A DNA stretch of 64,000 bases from Karalla daura (Eukaryota > Chordata > Actinopteri > Chaetodontiformes > Leiognathidae): the NCBI GenBank assembly GCA_029224185.1, contig CM055197.1, forward strand, positions 23,822,862 to 23,886,861, in the 5' to 3' direction. Shown here piece after piece: positions 1-12,190 of the stretch (positions are counted from its first letter, which is position 1; every line of letters begins with the position of its first letter). The notes beneath the pieces are model-generated. The model searched no databases, was not told where the DNA came from, and was given only the letters and a program-made list of their open reading frames with translations. A program made the translations under genes and the position numbers.

Positions 1-3000
1 TTTTGGATTTCAAAATCAAGCTAATTACACAGGGCAGACTTTTCTTTTCAATGTTGTCCTTTTGTATTTTCCTATTCGAGTCACAGAGATATCATCAAAA
101 TTATCACTACATGAGAAAGGCACCTGACAATGTCACAGTGACATATTGATGTCAGACAAGGTGAGCCAGTGTGACATCATCGCTGACGCCTTTGATCTTC
201 CTGAAGACTTCTAAGCGTGATTCCTTTGGGAAATGTTCAGGTCATCTCGACTTTAGTCCATTGAGTTTAGGCTGCTCAGGAACGTCAATGTATGATTTCT
301 TTGATTATAGTATCATCAAATTAGTTCCTCCTTCACCCATTTGTGTTAAGGAGGTTAAGAGTAAATCCTTTTTCATAAGTCTGATTTTGGATTTCAAAAT
401 CAAGCTAATTACACAGGGCAGACTTTTCTTTTCAATGTTGTCCTTTTTTATTTTCCTATTCGAGTCACAGAGATATCATCAAAATACTCACTACATGAGA
501 AAGGCACCTGACAATGTCACAGTGACATATTGATGTCAGACAAGGTGAGCCAGTGTGACATCATCGCTGACGCCTTTGATCTTCCTGAAGACTTCTAAGC
601 GTGATTCCTTTGGGAAATGTTCAGGTCATCTCGACTTTAGTCCATTGAGTTTAGGCTGCTCAGGAACGTCAATGTATGATTTCTTTGATTATAGAATGAT
701 CAATTTAGTTCCTCCTTCACCCATTTGTGTTAAGGAGGTTAAGAGTAAATCCTTTTTCATTGGTCTGATTTTGCATTTCAAAATCAAGCTAATTACACAG
801 GGCAGACTTTTCTTTTCAATGTTGTCCTTTTGTATTTTCCTATTCGAGTCACAGAGATATCATCAAAATACTCACTACATGAGAAAGGCACCTGACAATG
901 TCACAGTGACATATTGATGTCAGACAAGGTGAGCCAGTGTGACATCATCGCTGACGCCTTTGATCTTCCTGAAGACTTCTAAGCGTGATTCCTTTGGGAA
1001 ATGTTCAGGTCATCTCGACTTTAGTCCATTGAGTTTAGGCTGCTCAGGAACGTCAATGTATGATTTCTTTGATTTTAGAATGATCACTTTAGTTCCTCCT
1101 TCACCCATTTGTGTTAAGGAGGTTAAGAGTTAATCCTTTTTCATAAGTCTGATTTTGGATTTCAAAATCAAGCTAATTACACAGGGCAGACTTTTCTTTT
1201 CAATGTTGTCCTTTTGTATTTTCCGATTCGAGTCACAGAGATATCATCAAAATACTCACTACATGAGGAAGGCACCTGACAATGTCACAGTGACATATTG
1301 ATGTCAGACAAGGTGAGCCAGTGTGACATCATCGCTGACGCCTTTGATCTTCCTGAAGACTTCAAAGCGTGATTCCTTTGGGAAATGTTCAGGTTATCTC
1401 GACTTTAGTCCATTGAGTTTAGGCTGCTCAGGAACGTCAATGTATGATTTCTTTGATTACAGTATGATCAATTTAGTTCCTCCTTCACCCATTTCTGTTA
1501 AGGAGGTTAAGAGTAAATCCTTTTTCATTGGTCTGATTTTGGATTTCAAAATCAAGCTAATTACACAGGGCAGACTTTTCTTTTCAATGTTGTCCTTTTG
1601 TATTTTCCGATTCGAGTCACAGAGATATCATCAAAATACTCACTACATGAGGAAGGCACCTGACAATGTCACAGTGACATATTGATGTCAGACAAGGTGA
1701 GCCAGTGTGACATCATCGCTGACGCCTTTGATCTTCCTGAAGACTTCAAAGCGTGATTCCTTTGGGAGATGTTCAGGTCATCTCGACTTTAGTCCATTGA
1801 GTTTAGGCTGCTCAGGAACGTCAATGTATCATTACTTTGATTTCAGAGCGATCAATTTAGTTTCTCCTTCACCCATTTGTGTCAAGGAAGTTAAGAATAA
1901 ATCCTTTTTCATAAGTCTGATTTTGGATTTCAAAATCAAGCTAATTACCCAGGGCAGACTTTTCTTTTCAATGTTGTCCTTTTGTATGTTCCTATTCGAG
2001 TCAAGAGATATCATCAAAATACTCACTACATGAGGAAGGCACCTGACAATGTCACAGTGACATATTGATGTCAGACAAGGTGAGCCAGTGTGACATCATC
2101 GCTGACGCCTTTGATCTTCCTGAAGACTTCAAAGCGTGATTTGTTTGGGAAATGTTCAGGTCATCTCGACTTTAGTCCATTGAGTTTAGGCTGCTCAGGA
2201 ACGTCAATGTATCATTACTTTGATTTTAGAATGATCAATTTAGTTCCTCCTTCACCCATTTGTGTTAAGGAAGTTAAGAGTAAATCCTTTGTCATAAGTC
2301 TGATTTTGGATTTCAAAATCAAGCTAATTACCCAGGGCAGACTTTTCTTTTCAAAGTTGTCCTTTTTTATTTTCCGATTCGAGTCACAGAGATATCATCA
2401 AAATACTCACTACATGAGGAAGGCACCTGACAATGTCACAGTGACATATTGATGTCAGACAAGGTGAGCCAGTGTGACATCATCGCTGACGCCTTTGATC
2501 TTCCTGAAGACTTCAAAGCGTGATTCCTTTGGGAAATGTTCAGGTCATCTCGACTTTAGCCCTTTGGCTTTAAGTTGTTAAGCACTGTCAAAGTGTTATT
2601 GTTTTGAATGTAGAATGATCAGTTTTTTTCCTCATCCACCCATTTGAGTTCAGGAGGTCAAGGGTAACCCCCTTTTCTAATTACCTTGATTTTGGATTTC
2701 AAAATCAAGCTAATTACCCAGGGCAGGCTTTTCTTTTCAATGTTGTCCTTTTTTTTTCCGATTCGAGTCACAGAGATATCATCAGACTACTCACTACATG
2801 AGGAAGGCACCTGACAATGTCACAGTGACAAATTGATGTCAGACAAGGTGAGCCAGTGTGACATCATCGCTGACGCCTTTGATCTTCCTGAAGACTTCAA
2901 AGCGTGATTCCTTTGGGAAATGTTCAAGTCATATCAACTGTAGTCCTTTGACTTTAAGTTGCTAAGCACTATCAAAGTGTAATTATTTTGATTGTAGAAT

Positions 3001-6000
3001 GATCAGTTTTGTTCCTCCTCCACCCATTTGAGTTTAGGAGGTCAAGTGTAACCCCTTTCTCATTACCTTGATTTTGGATTACAAAATCAAGATAATTACC
3101 CAGGGCAGACGTTTCTTTTCAATGTTGTCGTTATTTATTTTCCTAATGATGTCACAGAGATATCATCAGAATACTCACTACAAGAGTAAGACACCTGATA
3201 ATGTCACAGTGACATGTTGATGTCAGACAAGGTGAGCCAGAGTGACACCATCGCTTACGCCTTTGATCTTCCTGAAGACTTCAAAGCGTGATTCCTTTGG
3301 GAATTGTTCAGGTCATATCAACTTTTGTCCTTTGACTTTATGTTGCTGAGCACTATCTAAGGGTTATTGCTTTGAATGTAGAATGATCAGTTTTGTCCCT
3401 CCTTCACCCATTTGAGTTCAAGAGGTTAAGAGGAACCCCTGTTTCATAAGTTTGATTTTGTACTTCAAAATCAAGCTAATTACCCAAGGGCAGGCTTTTC
3501 TTTTCAATGTTGTCCTGTTTTATTTTCCTATTGATGTCACAGAGATATCATTAGACTACTCACTAGATGAGTAAGACACCTGATAATGTCACAGTGACAT
3601 ATTGATGTCAGACAAGGTGAGCCAGTGTGACATCATCGCTGACGCCTTTGATCTTCCTGAAGACTTCAAAGCGTGATTTCTTTGGGAAATGTTCAGGTCA
3701 TCTCGACTTTAGTCCATTGAGTGTAGGCTGCTCAGGAACGTCAATGTATCATTACTTTGATTTCAGAATGATCAATTTAGTTCCTCCTTCACCCATTTGT
3801 GTTAAGGAAGTTAAGAGTAAATCCTTTGTCATAAGTCTGATTTTGGATTTCAAAATCAAGCTAATTACCCAGGGCAGACTTTTCTTTTCAAAGTTGTCCT
3901 TTTTTATTTTCCGATTCGAGTCACAGAGATATCATCAAAATACTCACTACATGAGGAAGGCACCTGACAATGTCACAGTGACATATTGATGTCAGACAAG
4001 GTGAGCCAGTGTGACATCATCGCTGACGCCTTTGATCTTCCTGAAGACTTCAAAGCGTGATTCCTTTGGGAAATGTTCAGGTCATCTCGACTTTAGCCCT
4101 TTGGCTTTAAGTTGTTAAGCACTGTCAAAGTGTTATTGTTTTGAATGTAGAATGATCAGTTTTTTTCCTCATCCACCCATTTGAGTTCAGGAGGTCAAGG
4201 GTATCCCCCTTTTCTAATTACCTTGATTTTGGATTTCAAAATCAAGCTAATTACCCAGGCAGGCTTTTCTTTTCAATGTTGTCCTTTTTTTCCGATTCGA
4301 GTCACAGAGATATCATCAGACTACTCACTACATGAGGAATTCACCTGACAATGTCACAGTGACATATTGATGTCAGACAAGGTGAGCCAGTGTGACATCA
4401 TCGCTGACGCCTTTGATCTTCCTGAAGACTTCAAAGCGTGATTCCTTTGGGAAATGTTCAGATCATATCAACTTTAGTCCTTTGACTTTCAGTTGCTAAG
4501 CACTATCAAAGTGTTATTTCTTTGATTGTACAATGATCGGTTTTGTCCCTCCCTCACCCACTTGAGGTAAAGAGGTTAAGAGTAAATCCTGTGTCATAAG
4601 TTTGATTTTGGATTTCAAAATCAAGCTTATTACACAGGGGCAGACTTTTCTTTTCAATGTTGTCTTTTTTTGTTTTCCTATTGATGTCACAGAGATATCA
4701 TCAACTACTCACTACATGAGTAAGTCACCTGACAATGTCACAGTAACATATTGATGTCAGACAAGGTGAGCCAGTGTGACATCATCGCTGACGCCTTTGA
4801 TCTTCCTGAAGACTTCAAAGCGTGATTCCTTTGGGAAATGTTCAGATCATATCAACTTTAGTCCTTTGACTTTCAGTTGCTAAGCACTATCAAAGTGTTA
4901 TTTCTTTGATTGTACAATGATCGGTTTTGTCCCTCCCTCACCCACTTGAGGTAAAGAGGTTAAGAGTAAATCCTGTGTCATAAGTTTGATTTTGGATTTC
5001 AAAATCAAGCTTATTACACAGGGGCAGACTTTTCTTTTCAATGTTGTCTTTTATTATTTTCCTATTTGTGTCACAGAGATATCATCAACTACTCACTACA
5101 TGAGTAAGACATCTGAAAATGTCACAGTGACATATTGATGTCAGACAAGGTGAGCCAGTGTGACATCATCGCTGACGCCTTTGATCTTCTTGTAGACCTC
5201 AAAACGTGATTCCTTTTGGGACTTTCGTCCTTTGACTTTAAATTGCAAAGCACTATCAAAGTGTTATTATTTTGATTGTAGAATGATCAGTTTTGTTCCT
5301 CCTCACCCATCTGAGTGTAGGAGGTCAAGTGTAACCCCTGTCTCATTACTTTGATTTTGGATTTCAAAATCAAGCTAATTACCCTGGGCAGACTTTTCTT
5401 TTCAATGTTGTCTTTTTTTTTTTCCTATTCGTGTCACAGAGATATCATCAACTACTCACGACATGAGTAAGACATCTGATAATGTCACAGTGACATATTG
5501 ATGTCAGACAAGGTGAGCCAGTGTGTCATCATCGCTGACGCCTTTGATCTTCCTGAAGACTTCAAAGCTTGATTCCTTTGGGAAATGTTCAGATCAACTG
5601 GAATTTTAGTCCTTTGAGTTTAAGCTGCTCAGCAACATCAAAGTGACATTACTTTGATTGTAGAATGATCAGTTTTGTCCCTCCTTCACCCATTTGAGTT
5701 AAGGAGGTTAAGAGTAAATCCTGTGTCATAAGTCTGATTTTGGACATCAAAATCAAGCTAATTACACAAGGGCAGACTTTTCTTTTCAATGTTGTCTTTT
5801 TTTATTTTCCTATTGATGTCACAGAGATATCATCTACTCACTACATGAGTAAGACATCTGATAATGTCACAGTGACATATTGATGTCAGACAAGGTGAGC
5901 CAGTGTGTCATCATCGCTGACGCCTTTGATCTTCCTGAAGACTTCAAAGCGTGATTCCTTTGGGAAATGTTCAGATCAACTGGAATTTTAGTCCTTTGAG

Positions 6001-6430
6001 TTTAGGCTGCTCAGCAACATCAAAGTGACATTACTTTGATTGTAGAATGATCAGTTTTGTCCCTCCTTCACCCATTTGAGTTAAGGAGGTTAAGAGTAAA
6101 TCCTGTGTCATTAGTCTGATTTTGGACATCAAAATCAAGCTAATTACACAAGGGCAGACTTTTCTTTTCAATGCTGTCTTTTTTTATTTTCCTATTGATG
6201 TCACAGAGATATCATCTACTCACTACATGAGTACGACATCTGATAATGTCACAGTGACATATTGATGTCAGACAAGGTGAGCCAGTGTGACATCATCGCT
6301 GACGCATTTGATCTCCCTGAAGACCTCAAGCGTGATTCCTTTGGGAAATGTTCAGGTCATCTCGACTTTAGTCCTTTGACTTTAAGTTGCTAAGCACTAT
6401 CAAAGTGTCATTACTTTGATTGTAGAATGA
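1..6430. repeat. Satellite array, 384-bp unit, about 17 copies
   Basis: A block beginning GTGACATCATCGCTGACG recurs at 171, 555, 939, 1323, 1707, 2090, 3627 and at matching steps between and beyond, giving a period of 384 bp (363-386 in individual units). The array continues off the left edge. Units differ by point changes and small indels; those from about 2,470 onward are more divergent than the first five. Each unit carries the dyad TGTCACAGTGACA, a spaced TGATGTCA/TGACATCA pair, and GATTTTG/CAAAATC around a 5-nt loop. Many units have an open frame of 120 codons, but this follows from the monomer length and is lost by stops and indels in other units, so I do not treat it as a gene. Satellite identity is clear; a centromeric or pericentromeric role is possible but not shown. 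Confidence 0.95.
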
Positions 6431-6670
6431 TCTTTTTTTCTATTTCATTTCATTTTGGTATTACAGTCCAATTGATTTCACAGAGATGTCATCAGACTCC
6501 TCACTACATGAGTAAGTTTGAGTGAGTTTGGGATGTTAAGTGTATCCCCTGTCTCATTACTTTTATTTTGGATTTCATATCAAACTAATTAGACAGGGCA
6601 GTGATTTCTTTTGAATATATTTTTTTTAACTTTCCTTTTGGTGTGACAGGGATATCACCTGACTACTTGC
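6431..6670. repeat. Degenerate right edge of the 384-bp satellite
   Basis: Recognisable monomer pieces persist here (the GGATATCACCTGACTAC and GTCTCATTAC motifs), but spacing and sequence have drifted and the GTGACATCATCGCTGACG block is missing. This is the usual look of an array border, where homogenisation fails. About 90 bp of unassigned sequence follows before the minisatellites start. Confidence 0.7.
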
Positions 6671-7532
6671 ATGCAATTTGAATGTCTGAAGAGAAAAAAG
6701 GTTGGACTGAATTTATTTCCTACAGTTTTTTTTCCTCTTTCTCACGCGATTTGGATGTTAGAAAACTTGAAAGGCAGAATTCTGACTTGAAGGCTGAATT
6801 CTGATTTGAAAGGCAGACAGGAAGACTTGATAGTTAGAATTCTGCCTTTCAAGACTTCAAACATCCAAATGACTGACTTGAAAGTCAGAATTCTGCCTTT
6901 CAAGTCAGAATTCTGCCTTTATGACTTGAAAGGCAGATTTGAAAATCAGGCTTGAAAGTCAGAGTTCTGCCTTTCTACCTTTAAAGGCTGACTTGAAAGG
7001 CAGACTTGAAAGGCTGAATTTAAAGTCAGACTTGAAAGTCAGACTTGGAAGGCTGACTCTAAAGGCAGAATTCTGCCTTTCTGACTTGATTCTGACTTGA
7101 GAGGCAGACTTGAAAGGAAGACTTGAAAGGCAGACTTGAAAAGCAGACTTGAAAGGATGGCTTGAAAGGAAGACTTGAAAGGAAGACTTGAAAAGCAGAA
7201 TTCTGCCTTTCAAGCCATAATTCTGCTCAGAATTCTGACTTGAAAGGCAGAATTCTTCCTTTATGACTTAAAGGGCAGACTTGAAATTCAGACTTGAAAG
7301 TCAGACTTTGAAGGCAGAATTCGTCCTTTCTGACTTGATTCTGACTTGTAAGAAAGACTTGAAAGGCAAACTTGACAGGAAGACTTGAAAGGAAGACTTG
7401 AACGGACGACTTGAAAGAAAGACTTGAAAGGCAGACTTGAAAGGCAGACTTGAAAGTCAGACTTGAAAGGAAGACTTGAAAGGCAGCATTCTGCCTTACT
7501 GACTTGATTCTGACTTGAAAGGCAGACTTGAA

Positions 7533-7950
7533 AACCCTAGAACATGAGAACCAGAGAACCCTAGAACCTAAGAACCAGAGAACCCTAGTACCCCTGAACC
7601 AGAGAACCCTAGAACCGGAGAACCAAAGCACCCGGAGGACCCTAGAACCCATGAACCAGAGAACCCTAAAACCGGATAACCAGAGAACCAAAGAACCCTA
7701 GAACCTGAGAACCGGAGAGCCAGAGATCCCTAGAACCTGAGACCCGGAGTGCCCTAGAACCTGAGAACCAGGGAACCTGAGAACCAGAGAACTGTAGAAC
7801 CTGAGAACCGCAGAACCCTAGAACCGGAGAACCGCAGAACCCTAGAACCGGAGAACCGGAGTACCCTAGAACCGGAGAACCCAAGAACCGGACAACAGGA
7901 GAACCGGAGAACCCTAGAACTTGAGAACCCTAGAAGCTGAGAACCCTAGA
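7533..7950. repeat. GAACCCTAGAACCGGA minisatellite block 1
   Basis: Tandem variants of GAACCCTAGAACCGGA, GAACCTGA and GAACCAGA. The block starts with AAACCCTAGAACATGAGAA and ends at CTAGATCTTGAAAGG. The same start and end recur in the next two blocks, so whole composite blocks have been duplicated. Confidence 0.9.
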
Positions 7951-8257
7951 TCTTGAAAGGCAGAATTCTGCCGTTCTGACTTGATTCTGACTTGAATGGC
8001 AGACTTGAAAGGAAGACTTGAATGGCAGACTTGAAAAGCAGAATTCTGCCTTTCAAGCCATAATACTGCTCAGAATTCTGACTTGAAAGGCAGAATTCTT
8101 CCTTTTTGACTTAAAAGGCTTACTTGAAATTCAGACTTGAAAGTCAGACTTTAAAGGCAAAAATCTGCCTTTCTGACGTGATTCTGACTTGTAAGGCAGA
8201 CTTGAAAGGCAGCATTCTGCCTTTCTGACTTTATTCTGATTTGAAAGCAGACTTGAA

Positions 8258-8552
8258 AACCCTAGAACATGAGAACCGGAGAACCCTAGAACCTAAGAAC
8301 CAGAGAACCCTAGTACCCCTGAACCAGAGAACCCTAGAACCGGAGAACCAAAGCACCCTAGAACCTGAGAACCGGAGAACCCTAGAACCCATGAACCTGA
8401 GAACCAGAGAACTATAGAACCTGAGAACCGCAGAACCCTAGAACCGGAGAACCGCAGAACCCTAGAACCGGAGAACTGGAGAACCCTAGAACTGGAGAAC
8501 CCAAGAACCGGAGAACCCTAGAACCGGAGAACCCTCGAACCTGAGAACCCTA
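8258..8552. repeat. GAACCCTAGAACCGGA minisatellite block 2
   Basis: Second copy of the composite block, with the same AAACCCTAGAACATGAGAA entry and CTAGATCTTGAAAGG exit. It is about 120 bp shorter than block 1, so internal unit number has changed since the duplication. Confidence 0.9.
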
Positions 8553-8704
8553 GATCTTGAAAGGCAGAATTCTGCCGTTCTGACTTGATTCTGACTTGAA
8601 TGGCAGACTTGAAAGAAAGACTTGAAAGTCAGACTTAAAAGGCAGGCTTGAAAGGCAGCATTCTGCCTTTCTGACTTGATTCTGACTTGAAAGGAAGACT
8701 TGAA

Positions 8705-9133
8705 AACCCTAGAACATGAGAATCAGAGAACCCTAGAACCTAAGAACCAGAGAACCCTAGTACCCCTGAACCAGAGAACCCTAGAACCGGAGAGCCAGAG
8801 CACCCTAGAACCTGAGAACCGGAGAACCCCAGAACCCATGAACCAGAGAACCCTAGAACCGGATAACCAGAGAACCAAAGAACCCTAGAACCTGAGAACC
8901 CGAGAGCCAGAGAACCCTAGAACCTGAGAACCCGGAGAGCCCTACAACCTGAGAACCAGGGAACCAGAGCATCCTAGAACCTGAGAACCAGAGAACCAGA
9001 GAACTGTAGAACCTGAGAACCGGAGAACCCTAGAACCGGAGAACCCTAGAACCGGAGAACTGGAGAACCCAAGAACCGGAGAAAAGGAGAACTGGAGAAC
9101 TGGAGAACCCTAGAACCTGAGAACCCTAGATCT
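8705..9133. repeat. GAACCCTAGAACCGGA minisatellite block 3
   Basis: Third copy of the composite block, with the same entry and exit motifs as blocks 1 and 2. The block starts lie about 725 and 445 bp apart. Confidence 0.9.
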
Positions 9134-9689
9134 TGAAAGGCAGAATTCTGCCTTTCTGACTTGATTCTGACTTGAATGTCAGACTTGAAAGTCAGACTTG
9201 AAAGTCAAAATTCTGCCTTTCAAGTCAGAATTCTGTTCAGAATTCTTCCAGAAATCTGACTTGAAAGGGAGACTTGAAAAGCAGAATTCTGCCTTTCAAG
9301 CCATAATTCTGCTCAGAATTCTGCCAGAATTCTGACTTCAAAGGCAGAATTATTTCTTTCTGACTTAAAAGCCAGACTTGAAATTCAGACATGATGGTCA
9401 GACTTGAAAGGCAGAATTTTGCCTGTCAGAATTCTGCTCAGAATTCTGCTAGAATTCTGACTTGAAAGGTAGACTTGAAAGGCGGACTTGAAAGGTAGAA
9501 TTGAAAGGCAGAATTCTGCCTTTCAAGTCAGAATTAAGCCAGAATCCTGACTTGAAATTCAGACTTAAAAGTCAGAATTCTTCCTTTCAATTCAGATTTC
9601 TGCTCTGAATTCTGACTTGAAAGGCATACTTTCTGAGAAAAAATCAACTGAAGGAGAACCATGTTGAAAAAAAGAAACTGGATGAAGGG

Positions 9690-9945
9690 AGAACCAGAGA
9701 AATGGAGATCTGGAGAAATGGAGAACTGGAGAAATGGAGAAATGGAGAACCGGAGAACCCTAGAACCTGAGAAACCTGGAACCTGAGAAACCTGGAACCC
9801 TAGAACCCTAGAACCCTAGAACCGGAGAACCCTAGAATCGGAGAACCCTAGAACCGGAGAACCAGACAACCCTAGAAGCGGAGAACCAGAGAACCCAAGA
9901 ACCTGAGAACCTGAGAACTCTAGAACCAGAGATCCCTAGAACTTG
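9690..9945. repeat. GAACC/GAAATGGA minisatellite block 4
   Basis: Starts with GGAGAAATGGAGAACTGG units and passes into GAACCCTAGAACCGGA units. It lacks the AAACCCTAGAACATGAGAA entry of blocks 1-3, so it is related but not a direct copy. Confidence 0.85.
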
Positions 9946-10199
9946 AAAGGCAGACTTGAAAGTCAGACTTCTACCTTTCAAGTCATAATTCTTCTCAGAA
10001 TTCTGCCAGAATGCTGACTTGAAAAGCAGACTTGAAAGTAAAACTTGAAGGCCAGAATTCTGCCTTTTTGACTTTATTCTGACTTGAAAGGCAGAAATGA
10101 AAGGCAGACTTGAAATGCAGACTTGAAAGGCAGACTTGAAAGGAAGACTCAAAAGGCAGACTCGAAAGTCAGACTTGAAAGTCAGAATTCTTCCTTTCA

Positions 10200-10900
10200 A
10201 ACCGGAGAATTGCAGAACTGGAGAACCGGAGAACCTGAGAACCCTAGAACCCTTGAACCGGAGAACACTTGTACCGGAGAACCCTAGAATTGGAGAACCG
10301 GAGAACCTGAGAATGCTAGAACCTGAGAACCAGGGAACCCGAGAACGGGAGACCCCTAGAACTGGAGACGCCTAGAACTGGAGAACCAGAGAAATCTAGA
10401 ACCGGAGAACCCGAGAACCTCAGAACCGGAGAATCCGAGCGCACTGGAACACTGGAACCGGAGAGCCCTAGAACACTTGAGCCCTACAGCCCTGGAACCC
10501 TAGAACCGGACAACCCTAGAACCCTTGGACCTTAGAGCCCTAGAACCCTAGAACCGGAGTACACTAGATCCGGACAGCCCTAGAGTCCTGGCACTGGAGA
10601 ACCCTTGAACCAGCCAACCAGAGAACCAACCAACCAGAGAAGACGCAGCGAGCGTAGAGGAAAGTCAACTAGAGTGAAGAAAAAAGTCAGCCCTAGAACC
10701 CTAGAACCATTGAACACTAGATCTGGACAGCCCTCGAGCCCTGGCACTGGAGAACCCTTGAACCAGCCAACCGGAGAACCATGGGACCATAGGACCCTAG
10801 AACCGGATAACCCTAGAGCCATAGAAAAGGAGAGCCCTTGAACTGGAGAGCCAGAGAACCCTTGAACCAGAGATTTGGAAAACTGGAAGAGAAAAATCAC
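10200..10900. repeat. GAACC-type minisatellite, distal array
   Basis: Diverged GAACCGGAGAACC and GAACCCTAGAAC units with added CCTGGCACTGG and CACTAGATCCGGACAGCC variants. The part from about 10,560 to 10,900 recurs at about 11,570-11,745, roughly 0.95 kb away, showing a larger composite repeat. Confidence 0.88.
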
Positions 10901-10904
10901 CTAC

Positions 10905-11165
10905 AGGGAGGAGAAAAGTCAACTAGAGTGAAGAGGAAAGTCAACGAGTCAACAGATAGGTCAACGAGTCAACAGATAAGTCAACTAGAGTGAAGAGAAA
11001 AGTCAACTAGAGTGAAGACAAAAGTCAACGAGTCAACAGATAAGTCAACTAGAGTGAACAGATAAGTCAACGAGTCAACAGATAAGTCAACTAGAGTGAA
11101 CAGATAAGTCAACTAGAGTTAACAGATAAGTCAACGAGAGTGAACAGATAAGTCAACTGGAGGAG
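10905..11165. repeat. GTCAACTAGAGTGAAGA minisatellite, array 1
   Basis: Tandem units of the type AAGTCAACTAGAGTGAAGA and AAGTCAACGAGTCAACAGAT, 17-20 bp. A third short-repeat family, with no obvious kinship to the GAACC or GACTTGAAAGG units. Confidence 0.9.
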
Positions 11166-11169
11166 AACT

Positions 11170-11755
11170 ATGTAGAGAAGAAGAAACAGGAGTACAGGGA
11201 GAACTGGAAACCCCAGAACCGGAGAACCCAAGAACCTTATAACTGGAGAACCCGAGAACCGGAGAACCGGAGGACCCTAGAACCCGAGAACCGGAGAACC
11301 GGAGAACCAAAGAACCTTAGAACCGGAGAACCCTAGAACCCGAGAACCGGAGAACCCAAGAACCTTAGAACCCGAGAACCCGAGAACCCGAGAACCCAAG
11401 AACCCGACAACCCGAGAACCAGAGAACCCTACAACCCTTGAAACCTAGAACCGGCGAACCCTAGAACCTCAGAACTGGAGAATCCTAGAGCACTGGAACA
11501 CTGGAACCGGAGAACCCTAGAACCCTAGAACCGGTGAACCCTAGAGCCCTTGAACCCTAGAACCATTGAACACAAGATCCGGACAGCCCTACAGCCCTGG
11601 AACTGGAGAACCCTTGAACCGGCCAACCGGAGAACCTTGGGACCATAGAACCCTAGAACCGGAGAACCCTAGAGCCATAGAAAAGGAGAGCCCTTGAACT
11701 GGATAGCCAGAGAACCCTTGAACCAGAGATTTGGAAAACCAGGAAGAGAAAATCA
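11170..11755. repeat. GAACC-type minisatellite, second distal array
   Basis: GAACCCGAGAACCGGAGAA units followed by a near copy of part of 10,560-10,900. With the flanking GTCAACTAGAG arrays this forms a composite repeat of about 0.95 kb present roughly twice. Confidence 0.88.
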
Positions 11756-11767
11756 CCTACAGGGAGG

Positions 11768-11985
11768 AGAAAAGTCAACTAGAGTGAAGAGGAAAGTCAA
11801 CGAGTCAACAGATAAGTCAACGAGTCAACAGATAAGTCAACTAGAATGATGAGAAAAGTCAACTAGAGTGAAGACAAAAGTCAACTGGAGTGAACAGATA
11901 AGTCAACGAGTCAACAGATAAGTCAACTAGAGTGAACAGATAAGTCAACTAGAGTGAAGAGAAAAGTCAACTGGAGAACTATGTA
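11768..11985. repeat. GTCAACTAGAGTGAAGA minisatellite, array 2
   Basis: Second array of the GTCAACTAGAG family. It is followed, as array 1 is, by a TATGTAGAGAAGAAGA segment and GAACC units. The minisatellite domain ends near 12,050. Confidence 0.9.
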
Positions 11986-12130
11986 GAGAAGAAGAGACAG
12001 GAGTACAGGGAGAACCTGAAAACCCCAGAACCGGAGAACCCAAGAACCTTATAAGTTGTCATGGTTACCCCAGGCCAGCAGGGGGCAATGGCGGCAGAGG
12101 TGGTCCAGGCGCCTGCACTGAGCTCTATTT

Positions 12131-12190
12131 TATTGCTGCAAAGCTCGTGAGCCTGATGTGCCCTCTCCTCATTTCTCTCCTGTAAAACAG
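12131..12190 (+). repeat. Left copy of a 60-bp direct repeat, possible LTR end
   Basis: A segment with ATTGCTGCAAAGCTCGTGAG and ending CCTGTAAAACA recurs with about 85-90 percent identity at 14,155-14,212. At the right copy it follows an AATAAA. A direct repeat with a polyadenylation signal and a CA end suggests LTR 3' ends flanking the interval, but no coding sequence or target duplication confirms this. Confidence 0.45.

Larger units (their letters stand above)
6760..10210. repeat. Minisatellite domain built on GACTTGAAAGGCAGA
   Basis: Short units related to GACTTGAAAGGCAGA and its complement TCTGCCTTTCAAGTC repeat in both orientations, joined by AATTCTG segments. Because both strands are represented the region is rich in inverted repeats. 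It is interrupted by blocks of a second family (GAACCCTAGAACCGGA), listed separately. The open frames here encode only low-complexity periodic peptides and are not genes. Confidence 0.9.

Noticed and set aside
171..3989. Repeated 120-codon frames beginning MTSSLTPLIFLKTSKRD
   Set aside because: They are the translated satellite monomer. The frame is lost in many units, and changes between units are not biased towards silent positions as far as I can see.
6959..10900. Open frames of 70-154 codons in the minisatellite domain
   Set aside because: Periodic low-complexity peptides on both strands that follow the repeat unit; no domain and no start context.
1..12050. Possible CRISPR array
   Set aside because: Units are directly tandem or variable without unique spacers, in an animal genome, and no cas genes are present.
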